Below are positions 1 through 7,652 of a DNA stretch of 15,178 bases, in pieces. This DNA is from Polyrhizophydium stewartii (Eukaryota; Chytridiomycota; Chytridiomycetes; Rhizophydiales), in NCBI GenBank assembly GCA_027604665.1, contig JADGIZ010000356.1, positions 1 to 15,178 of the forward strand, read 5' to 3'. Positions within the stretch are counted from its first letter, which is position 1. Every line of letters begins with the position of its first letter. The translations under genes were made by a program, and so were the position numbers. The notes under the pieces were generated by a model that was not told the DNA's origin, did no database searches, and saw only the letters and a program-made list of their open reading frames with translations.

Positions 1-51
1 CCCCCGCTCATGCCCCCGCCCCCGCTCGCCTGCCCGGCGGCTGCCTTGCAG
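1..51 (+). other. 3' end of an intron in the dienelactone hydrolase gene (cut by window edge)
   Basis: This pyrimidine-rich stretch ends in ccttgcag at 44-51. The reading frame that follows begins in the middle of a conserved dienelactone hydrolase core, so an upstream exon must lie outside the window. The base at 52 would complete a split codon. Tryptophan (53-55), glycine and leucine follow, as in the family's conserved WWGL segment. Confidence 0.7.
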
Positions 52-814
52 GTGGGGCCTCAACAACCATATCCGCAACATCACCGCCCGCTACGCAGCT
101 GCCGTTGGCGGCATCGCCGTCGCCCCGGACCTCTACCGCAGCAAGGTCGCCGCCACTGCCGACGAGGCCTCGCACCTGATGAACGGCCTTGACTGGCACC
201 AGGCCGTCAAGGACGTCAAGATCGCCATCGAGTACCTGCGCACGCGCGGCGTCAAGAAGGTCGGCATCGTCGGCTTCTGCATGGGCGGCGCCCTGGTGAG
301 TCCCCGCCCCCGTCTGTGCTCCCGTCGCCTTGGGATCGCCTCATCCCGGCGAAACGCGCCGGCAGATCGCTGATCGCCGATCCGTGCTTCCTCGTGGTTC
401 CCGCGGCAAAAGGCCATCGCCGCCGGCGTGCACGTCCCCGAGCTGTCGGCCGGCATCTGCTTCTACGGCATCCCGCCCGCCGCCTTTGCCAGCCCCGCCG
501 ACCTCAAGCCGCCCATGCAGTTCCACTTTGGCTCGCGCGACAAGTCGGCCGGCTTCAGCGACCTGACTGCCGCAGAGAACCTCAAGAAGGCCGTTGCCGA
601 CGCCGGCAAGGATGTCTCTGAGTTCTATATCTGGGATGCGGACCATGGTATGTTCGCCTGCCGCGCGGCGCATCCCGTCACCCGCACGCTGACGCGCTCC
701 AATCGCCGCCCAGCGTTCATGAACGAGGAGGCCCCTGCCTACCCGTACAACGAGCCCGTCGCCAAGCAAGCGTTTGCCAAGTCGGTCGACTTCTTCAAGA
801 AGCACCTCGCTTGA
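52..814 (+). CDS. Dienelactone hydrolase family protein (carboxymethylenebutenolidase-like), 5' end missing
   Basis: This is an alpha/beta hydrolase of the dienelactone hydrolase family, probably a cytosolic esterase; the substrate cannot be told from sequence. Three exons are visible: 52-295, 413-647 and 714-814 (stop TGA 812-814). The spliced frame carries WGLNNHIRNI, the strand VAPDLYR, and the nucleophile elbow GFCMGG around 271-290, whose cysteine replaces the usual serine. It continues with FYGIPP, the GSRDKSAG segment holding the likely catalytic aspartate, and WDADHAF, whose histidine completes the Cys-Asp-His triad. Splicing joins GGAL to AIAAG and DADH to AFMN, both as the family expects. 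The N-terminal strands lie in an exon upstream of the window. The gene converges on the TLDc gene, with 75 bp between their stop codons. Family assignment is firm; specific enzyme identity is not. Confidence 0.87.
296..412 (+). other. Intron in dienelactone hydrolase gene (117 bp, phase 0)
   Basis: The donor gtgagt follows the codons for GGAL. A cgctgatc element lies near 368 and the acceptor is gcaaaag ending at 412. The 3' site is AAG rather than the more usual CAG. Removing it joins the nucleophile elbow to the next conserved helix in frame. Confidence 0.8.
648..713 (+). other. Intron in dienelactone hydrolase gene (66 bp, phase 1)
   Basis: Donor gtatgt, branch-like cgctgac near 688-694, acceptor cgcccag ending at 713. 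Splicing restores DADHAFMNEE across the catalytic histidine; the alanine codon is split g|cg. Confidence 0.9.
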
Positions 815-889
815 ACGCAAGCCGCTCCCCATTGACACCGCTCACAGTGGCAGCTCTGTTGCATGTAATGAACACATGGCTCCAGCCGC

Positions 890-1565
890 TCAGATCTCGA
901 GGTGCCACAGCTCGAGCGCAAAGATATCAAAGGCGCCGGGAGTGCTCGCCAGCGCCTCGTTGTCAAACGTTGCGCATGGGTCAGAGTGCCCGTGGTTCAG
1001 ATCGCTGTCGATCCACAGCCCAAAGTGCCCGTCGCTGGCCACGCAACAGCGTCAGCAAGCCCTGCCGCAGCATCGCCACAGCAGCAGCGACCTTCGCAGC
1101 AGCCGCATACCCGCCGCCCATGGCCAGATCGGCGCCGCTCTCGCTCAGCATGTAGAACTCGTTGCGGCCCGACGCCAGAAAGACGTTGATCCCCCCATGT
1201 GCCCGCTTGCGCCAGAGGAAGCAGGATCCGTTGCCGTAGTACCCCTTCTTGTGCGCCGGCGGCTCCGACAGAAACGCCCCAAACACGGCGCCGTGCGAGT
1301 CCTGTATTGCCAGCAGCACCGGCGTGTGCCCGTGGTGCGCATGGCCGTGGCCGTGGCCGCTCGCCGCGGCTCGTGCTCGGTCAAACAGCGTGCGCAGCGA
1401 CATGCCGTGCTGGTCCGTCGAGAACGCAAGACGCCACCGCCGGGACTCGCGCTGCAGCGGCGGCAGGAAGTTGCGCAGCTGCTCCGCGGTCGTCTCGTCC
1501 AGCACCCTGGCCGTCGTCGTGTCGCGCCACCCGGCGAGCTGCACCGTGCTGCCCGTGTCGTCCAT
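890..1565 (-). CDS. TLDc-domain protein, OXR1-like, 199 aa
   Basis: This protein is almost entirely one TLDc domain. The family includes OXR1, NCOA7 and yeast Oxr1/Rtc5, which are linked to oxidative-stress resistance and binding of the V-ATPase. Two exons: 1565-1111 and 1034-890 (stop TGA 892-890). Visible family motifs are WRLAFSTDQHGMSLRTL (residues ~45-61), VLLAIQDSHGAVFGAFLSEP (~83-102), GYYGNGSCFLW, and after splicing MGGGDGHFGLWIDSDL followed by the C-terminal ALELWHLEI typical of the domain end. The ATG at 1565 is chosen because a TGA lies 14 codons upstream in frame with no acceptor between, and the encoded start leads straight into the domain. An odd feature is a histidine/glycine loop, GHGHGHAHHGH, around residues 70-80. 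It lacks the N-terminal extensions of animal OXR1. Domain assignment is firm; cellular role is inferred from the family. Confidence 0.9.
1035..1110 (-). other. Intron in TLDc gene (76 bp, phase 2)
   Basis: On the minus strand: donor gtatgc at 1110, branch-like gctgacg, acceptor gtggccag ending at 1035. Removal joins MGGG to DGHFGLWIDSDL, the conserved TLDc core; reading through the intron gives an unrelated low-complexity tail. Confidence 0.92.
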
Positions 1566-1784
1566 GCCCAGGTTGGTGCGCGCCGGGGTGAAGCGCAGAT
1601 ATCAGAGCCGAGCCGCCGTCGCTCGGGCCAGACCCGGGGCTGGTCTTGGCTCGGATCTGCCCGCCCGCTTGTTTCTGGGCAGCCGTGGCTCGCCGCTACT
1701 CGGCCATATTGATGGCTGCGGCATGTCCGGCCGGCCCGACGCAGGCGACACCCGCTCGCGGCCGTCGTTGCGCACTTTCCGCAG
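1566..1784. promoter_or_regulatory. Short divergent intergenic region between TLDc gene and ubiquilin gene
   Basis: These 219 bp separate two divergent start codons and must hold both promoters and leaders. I see no clear TATA box. The ubiquilin ATG at 1785 is directly preceded by ctttccgcag, which looks like a 3' splice site, so a leader intron ending at 1784 is possible. A gtgcgcg donor-like site lies at 1576 on the plus strand. Confidence 0.35.
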
Positions 1785-3110
1785 ATGCCCGAAGTCAATA
1801 TCAAGATAAAGGCCTCGAACGAGTCGGCCTTCCCGGTCGCCATCGACGACGCCGCCACGGTCGCCGACCTCAAGGCCAAGGTCGCCGCGCACCTCGACTC
1901 GACCGGCGCCCCGGCGGCTGCAGACTCGCTGCGCCTCATCTTCGCCGGCAAGGTGCTCAAGGACGCCGACGCCGTGTCTGTCTACAAGATCACCGAGGGC
2001 TGCACGTAAGCATGCCCGCTCGCTGGCCGGCCGGCGGGCCAGCACGCACCGGGCACGGCGCATGGGCTGTAGAAGCTGGCCCGCTGCAGCTCGCTGCGCT
2101 GCGTCTGCCCGCTGCCCGCCCGCACCACGCGGCACCCTGGCTCGTGCAGCTGACGCCTCGTTGTTCGTGGATCTTCCACCGACGGCCATGATGGCTCGGC
2201 CGCCTCTGTGGGGGGGGGGCTTGCGCGCTGCCCTGCACCCGCAAGCGTTCATATGGTCCGCGGACAGCGTGCGGCGCCAGCGGCCTCGGCGCCGGCCGCC
2301 GGCTCAGCCTCAACGCCGGCCGCGGCTGCGACGCCGGCTTCTTCGACGTCGGCGTCCACCGGAACTCCTGCTGCCTCGGTCTCAACCCCGGCCGCAGCTG
2401 CGACCCCCGGTACCGAGTCCGCCAACCCATTTGCCAACCCGTTTGCCAACCCGTTTGCCAACCCCTTTGCCATGGGCGGCATGGGCGGAATGGGCGGAAT
2501 GGGCGGAATGGGCGGCATGGGCGGAATGGGCATGGATCCCGCCGCAATGGCGCAGATGATGCAGAACCCGGCCATTGCAGCGATGGTCGGCCAGATGATG
2601 TCGAACCCGCAGTTCATTGACTCGATGATCGCCTCGAACCCGCAGCTCGCCGCCATGATGACGCCCGAGATGCGCCAGATGATGCAGAGCGAGCAGTTCC
2701 GGAGCATCGCGTCCAATCCGCAGTTCCTCCAGATGATGATGCAGTCCATGGGCGGCTCGCCGTTCATGGCCGCGCAGACTGGCGCCGCCGGAGCCACGCT
2801 GGCGGGTGCAGGTGCAACCCCGGGATCGACCACGGGCGCGGCCGGAGCAACGCCCAGCGCGGCCGGATTTCCGCCGCTACCGCTCTTCAACCCGGCGCTG
2901 ATGCAGACGCTCATGGGCGGTGCGGGCATGCCCGGTGCCGGCGGCCAGCCTGCGCGTCCGCCCGAGGAGATGTACCAGGTCCAGCTGCGCCAGCTGCAAG
3001 ACATGGGCTTTTACGACGCCGCCGAGAACGTGCGTGCCCTCACGATGACGGGCGGCAACGTCGAGGCCGCCGTCGAGTGGCTCTTTAGCCGTCCGCGCGG
3101 CGGCTTCTGA
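1785..3110 (+). CDS. DSK2: Ubiquilin/Dsk2-type ubiquitin shuttle protein (UBL-STI1-UBA), 361 aa
   Basis: Proteins of this family bind ubiquitinated clients with a C-terminal UBA domain and the proteasome with an N-terminal ubiquitin-like domain. Exons are 1785-2005 and 2246-3110 (TGA 3108-3110). Residues 1-~78 form the ubiquitin-like domain (VNIKIKAS, LRLIFAGKVLKD, YKITEGCTVHMVRG). Residues ~80-133 are an Ala/Thr/Pro/Ser linker. Residues 134-149 hold four NPFA repeats, and 150-167 six MGG repeats. Residues ~171-243 are an Met/Gln/Asn-rich STI1 module with repeated NP(A/Q) motifs such as MMQNPAIAAM and IASNPQ. Residues ~318-356 are the UBA domain (LRQLQDMGF, ALTMTGGNVEAAVEWLF). Domain order and length match yeast Dsk2 (about 373 aa). 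The start at 1785 gives the UBL its natural N-terminus. The NPFA block is unusual for the family. Confidence 0.93.
2006..2245 (+). other. Intron in ubiquilin gene (240 bp, phase 2), with a G10 run
   Basis: Donor gtaagc interrupts the end of the ubiquitin-like domain; acceptor cgcaag ends at 2245. A ctgac at 2150-2154 is followed by about 90 bp without any AG until the AAG at 2243-2245, which supports this acceptor. Splicing restores EGCTVHMVRG. A run of ten G lies at 2210-2219. It is by far the longest intron in the window. Confidence 0.82.
2421..2525 (+). repeat. Two adjacent in-frame coding microsatellites: NPFA x4 then MGG x6
   Basis: A 12-bp unit (gccaacccgttt and near copies) is repeated four times at 2421-2468, giving NPFA. 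After one more gcc codon (2469-2471), a 9-bp unit (atgggcgga/atgggcggc) is repeated six times at 2472-2525, giving MGG. Both keep the frame of the ubiquilin gene and probably vary in copy number. Confidence 0.95.
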
Positions 3111-3598
3111 GCACAGCGCGCACGATCTGCCGAGCATATCCGCTCTCCTGACCCGCCGAGATCCAGACTGCTGTTCAAGGCGCCTTGCTGGCATCAACAG
3201 GCCTTCTGGTATGGCGCTGTGGACCCATGCGATCATTGCGGACCGCCTTAAATGAAACCACCTTCTCCTTGAACTCGCAACTGGCGCCGGCTGGGCAGCG
3301 CGGGGATGTGGGGGCTGCGAGCAGATCCATGCGCCACGCCGCACAACTTGGCCGGTCGGGGTCTCGCTGCGTCCTTTGCGCAAAACCGCGACGATCAGCG
3401 ATCTCGGTGCGACACCACTCCGGCACGCCTGCCTCTGCCGACCGCAGCCATGCTCACACGTGCCTGCACATGCTGCCTCTGGCACGCATGCGCTTTCTGA
3501 TGCTGTGCGTGCGCGACCGACTGCGCCGGCCGACGGCTGCCGGCTGCTGGCCGCGCCGCCGTCGCTGCCGCCTTTTTTTCGGCTGCAGAGTGCCAACC
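3111..3598 (+). promoter_or_regulatory. Intergenic region: ubiquilin 3' end and PPR gene promoter/leader
   Basis: These 488 bp contain no recognisable gene. The frame of the PPR protein stays open back to 3185 without a stop. This upstream translation has no family resemblance and contains several ATGs (for example 3227), so a longer N-terminus cannot be excluded. A candidate leader intron occupies the last part. No clear TATA box was seen. Confidence 0.4.
3505..3588 (+). other. Candidate leader intron just upstream of the PPR start codon (84 bp)
   Basis: Donor-like gtgcgtgcgc at 3505 resembles RPB1 donors. A pyrimidine run (cctttttttc, 3571-3580) and ctgcag (3583-3588) form a good acceptor 10 bp before the ATG at 3599. 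No ctgac branch element is obvious. Its length is a multiple of three, so it does not decide between upstream starts and 3599. Confidence 0.45.
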
Positions 3599-6500
3599 AT
3601 GATCTCCCGGGTCGGCCAGCTGGTCCCGCTGCTCGCTCGGCGTGCCGTGCCGCCGCAGACGCTCGCTGCTGCCTCGCGCGCTCTCTCAGCGGTGCTTCCG
3701 AGCTCCAGGCTTGCCGTGGCGCCTGTCCAATGCGCTGCTGCCCGCAGCCGCGCATTCTCGGCACCGACATCGGGTTCGCCCGCGCCAGAGGCACCTGCGC
3801 CAGAGGCGGCGTCCTCCGACCCGGCACCTGTGCCCGCCGAGCCGACCGACGCTTCTGATGCAGACACGGCGGATTCCGCTGCCAAGCCCAAAGCTGCCGC
3901 CGGAAAGACGATTGATCTCGCTGCGACGTTCACTCGGCTGCTGGCCGAGGCCAAGTCCGGCAGGCTCCGCAATATGGCCATGTCGTACGAGGACATTGTC
4001 GAAGCTGGCGGCCTTGCTCGCCTGGAGCCTGCTCAGGTCCAGCAGCTCGTCGAGGCGCTCTTCAAGGCACTCACGCCGCGCGATCAGCAGACGGTGCTCC
4101 TGTCGCTTGTGACGGATCTCTCCAAGGCAGGCGTTCAGTTCACCGAGCCTCTCACCGCGACGCTCGTCTCTGGATATGCGTTGCTCGATGCCGAAAACCT
4201 GTCCGAGTGGCAGTGGCGCAAGGGCCAGGTCGCGCTCGAGCAGTATGTCGCCGAGCGCACGGGCCGGACGGATCGCAACCAGCTCATCGAAGCGATCTCC
4301 CGCGACCTGCCGAGGTACGAGCAGCGCGACATGTTTGTGCTCGCCACGTCGCTGGCCGAGCAGGCGTTTGCCGAAGGTATTGCGTTCGAGGCCGCCCAGT
4401 TCGAGGATCTGCTGCGCGCATGCTCGCTCCGCGGCGAGGCCGAGACTGCCGAGACATGGGCCGCCCGCATGTCCGAGAGCGGCCACCAGCTTTCGCTGGC
4501 CGCATTCTCGTCCATGATCACTGCCCACGGCATCGCCGGCGACACGTACAAGGCGCAGCTGTGGTTTGAAAAGTACTCCGAGTCGTCGCTTCCCGTGCGC
4601 AGCTCGCCGTTCATTGCGTTTGCGCGCGCGCTCTCGGTCAACGGCCGTCTCGACGCGGCCATCGACGTCACTACGCGCCTGATGCCCGAGGCTGGCGTGC
4701 CGCTCACCTCTGCGACGATCAGAGAGCTCATGAACATTCTGCTCAAGCAAGCCGACTTTGCCGGCATGCGCACGCTCTTCGAAACCGTCTCTTCGGGCCG
4801 CGGAATGCCGCGCCTGGACATCGGCGTCGTCAACCACATGATCACGGCGCTGCTCGTTGACGGCCGGCTTAACGAGGCCTTGGGATACGTCTCGCGCATT
4901 GGCGAGCAGCGCCTCGGCGTCCCCCAGGCGGGCTTCCTCGGCCGTGAGGCTGTGCATGCGGGCGATCTCGACCTCGGCAAGCGGCTTGTTGACGTCGCGA
5001 TTGAGCGGGGCTACTCGCCCGAGTTCAACTTCTTTGTCGGCCTCATAGACGCCATCTCCAGCAAGCCAGAGCAGCTCCAGGAGGCGTTTGACTTGCTCAA
5101 AAAGGCGTTCGAGGCCGAGCGCAAGAAGGCCTCGCGTGCTGGTGCTCGTCTGCCGTACATCGAGATGGGCATTACGACGCTTGTGCGCAACTCGCTCCAC
5201 GACATCCGTTTTGCGCTCGACGTCATGAAGTTTGCCGAGGAGACCAAGATTGGCGCGTCGCGAGCTGCCCAGAGCCGCCTCATCTCCGCCTTCAGCCACG
5301 TCTCGCGCGACAAGATGGCGAAGCTATCGGTCGACGACTTCCGCATTCTATTCGAGTCGGCGTTTGGCAAGGAGATGCAGCGAGGGAGCACGAATGCACC
5401 TGCTGGAGCCAACTTTGAGAGCTCGCGACACGCGTCGGTGCGCGAAATCATCTCGCAGCTGCTCAAGGCCATGGTCGAGGCCGGTGTCCAGCCCACCGAG
5501 CAGATCAACAAGATTGTCATGAACGGGTACAAGCGCACCAACGACGTCCGCGGCGAGGCCGAGTGGCGGGTCGCCATGCGGCCCTTTGGCTTGGACAAGA
5601 GCGCCAACGACGAGACCCCCGCAGCCAGATCGCAGACGACGCAGCAGGGAGACCAGCGCCGGTCGCAGCGCCAGCCACGGCAGCGTGACATCAACCGCGC
5701 CGAGACGCGCAACGAGCTGATCAGAGACATCAGCATGCACTGCGAGGCCAAGGAGACTCCCCAGGCCATCGCGCTGTTTGACACGCTCATTGCAACAAAC
5801 TCTATCCCGCCGTTTGTGACCGTGCAGTCGCTGCAGACCATGTTTGCGACAGCAAAGGACGTCGATGGCCTCGACTCTGTCTTGCGCAAGATTCTTCCGA
5901 TGCTCAACCCGCAGTCGAACACGTACGAATCGTACGTCTCGAGCATCTTCACCAACACGTTCACAAACCTGCTGTCGCTCGGCGAGACGGCGCGTGCGGC
6001 CGCGCTCGTGGACGAGCTCGTCAGCCTGATTGGCCGAGGCGTGCCGATGCGCCAGTACGAGGCATTTTTCCAGCTCGTTACCCGCACCAATCCCCTGACC
6101 GGCCCGCAGCTCAAGGACGCGATCCGCATGTACGCGCACTACCAGCGTGACAATGTCGGCGGCGTTGGCGCGGGCACGATTGTGAAGCGCTGCATGCTGC
6201 GCATCTACAACCTGCTCGACCAGCCCAAGTCTGCGCGCGAGATCATGAACTCGTTTGTCGACAAGCGCCAGCTTGTTGGCGACGTGGCGTTTTCGGACCT
6301 GATCCAGGTGCTGTCGCGCTCCAAGGACCCCGAGGACAACGCCAAGGCACTCGAGGCCTTTGACCTGTACCTCGACCAGGTGCCCGCGCCGCGGCTGCCC
6401 GTCTTCAACAGCCTGATCGACATGCACGTGCGCAGCGGCAACATCGAGGGCGGCAAGTCTGTGTGGAAGGTTGCAATGCAGAGCCAGGTTGCGCCCAACG

Positions 6501-7244
6501 CCAACACGATCGCGTCGCTCATGGAGCTCTTTGGCGTGCTTGGCGGCGAGGTGGCCACTGCCGAGCGGCTCTTTGTCGCTCTGACCACGCCGGCGTTCAC
6601 GACCGAGGGCTCGGTGCCCGACAACGGCATCGTCACGAGCCTGCCTCCCGCCGCAACGTATCTGCCCAACATGGCGCCATCTGCCCGGCACTTTAGGGTG
6701 CTGCTCAGCGCGCACGCTGCCAGCGAGAATCCCGACACGGAACGCATGCTTGCGATTGTGGATCTGATGCCGATGGTGTCGCTCAACCCGAGCAAGGCCA
6801 TTCTCGAGATCATGGTCTCGACGCTCGCGCGGTGCGGCTCGATGGCGCTTGCTACGCAGTTTGTCGAGCGCATGGCCGAGCAGCGGCTCTCGCCGTCGCT
6901 GCCCACTTGGATCGCGCTCATCCGCGGCCACTTTGCCGCCAAGAACATTGCCGCGGCGCGCATGGCGTTTGAGAGCATGATGGGCTCGATCTCGCAGCAG
7001 CTCGTGCAGGCCCAGCTTGCCGTGCAGCCTGCAGAGAGCGCGGCAGCGGCGTCTGCACTCGCAGCAGCAGCAGCAGCAGCAGCCGCTCATCCCGGGTCTG
7101 ATTGAAGCGATCGAGGCCATTGTCGCAGGCTTGCTTGATGCGGGCCAGCGGGAGACGGCGGCCGCGTACATCCAGCGCGCACGCCACATTCCCGCCGTCG
7201 ATGCAGACGAGCTCACTCGACTCGAAGCCCGGATGTTCCAGTAG
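3599..7244 (+). CDS. Pentatricopeptide-repeat (PPR) protein, predicted mitochondrial, ~1194 aa
   Basis: This is a large alpha-helical repeat protein that probably binds organelle RNA; the particular fungal or plant homologue is not recognised. The ATG at 3599 (context aaccatg) is chosen because it opens a classic mitochondrial presequence: about 60 residues rich in Arg, Ala and Ser with no acidic residue, ending near RSRAFSAP. A Pro/Glu/Ala linker follows. PPR-like helical hairpins are seen around residues 298-330 (FSSMITAHGIAGDTYKAQLW), 410-436 (VVNHMITALLVDGRLNEAL), 933-995 (FNSLIDMHVRSGNIEGGKSV) and 1100-1130 (WIALIRGHFAAKNIAAARMA). A Gln/Arg-rich insertion lies near residues 678-702. The first frame ends at 7105 in a poly-alanine tail, but a helical continuation (PLIPGLIEAIEAIV to the stop at 7242-7244) lies in the next frame. 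I join them by an intron at 7004-7064; a sequence error is the alternative. The gene converges on RPB1. Confidence 0.8.
7004..7064 (+). other. Proposed intron near the 3' end of the PPR gene (61 bp, phase 0)
   Basis: Donor-like gtgcag at 7004 and acceptor ctcgcag ending at 7064 give a phase-0 join from SISQQL to a glutamine run, then PLIPGLIEAI. The length is right for this genome and the frame change is correct. However, no ctgac-type branch element is visible and the donor is weak, so an indel in the sequence is a real alternative. Confidence 0.5.
7062..7082 (+). repeat. CAG x7 trinucleotide run at the proposed splice acceptor
   Basis: Seven consecutive cag units occur exactly where the frame changes. 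Each could serve as a 3' splice site in the same phase. The run reads as alanine in the upstream frame and as glutamine in the downstream frame. Confidence 0.9.
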
Positions 7245-7652
7245 ACGCCCTACTTGCCTTGCTCCCCCTCCATCACTGCCCTCCCGCTTCCCTCTCACCT
7301 TTCGTTTCGTCACGGCTCCCTCGTTTTGGGCCATCTCAGCTTGCCCGCTTCACACTTTCTTTCACGCCTGCTCCGTTCTATCGATCTCTCTCCGCCGCCC
7401 CAATGCTCCCAAGCTCACACACAGACCGCAGCCAAACCCGGCGAGAACCACCCCCCCCCACCGCCGCCGCAGCGTAGGCGAGACAATGAACCACAGTGAC
7501 AGCTTTTGTGCACACGGACACGTCCAATGTTCATTTCTGCTGAGTGCTCGGTGCACAAGCCAAGACGGAGCATGTGAATGACGACAGCATCACGGCAGTT
7601 GCGCCAGTCGCGGGACGAGAGTCGACAGACGGGGACGGACGCAACGACATGC
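7245..7652. other. Convergent 3' region between PPR and RPB1 genes, no gene seen
   Basis: These 408 bp must hold the 3' untranslated regions and polyadenylation sites of two converging genes. The PPR side (7245-7440) is pyrimidine rich on the plus strand, with a C9 run at 7451-7459. No canonical aataaa is evident on either strand, and no ORF here has coding character. Confidence 0.5.

Noticed and set aside
1145..1960. Minus-strand ORF of 271 codons across the TLDc start and the ubiquilin start
   Set aside because: It overlaps the TLDc exon in another frame, is Arg/Ala/Ser-rich as expected of GC-rich shadows, and has no recognisable domain.
3185..3598. Upstream extension of the PPR reading frame to 3185
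   Set aside because: It begins at a TTG, has no family-like sequence, and would bury the mitochondrial presequence that begins at 3599; an upstream ATG such as 3227 cannot be fully excluded.
5348..7216. Minus-strand ORF of 622 codons opposite the PPR gene
   Set aside because: Its translation is Arg/His/Val/Leu-rich shadow sequence; the plus-strand frame has a presequence and PPR repeats.
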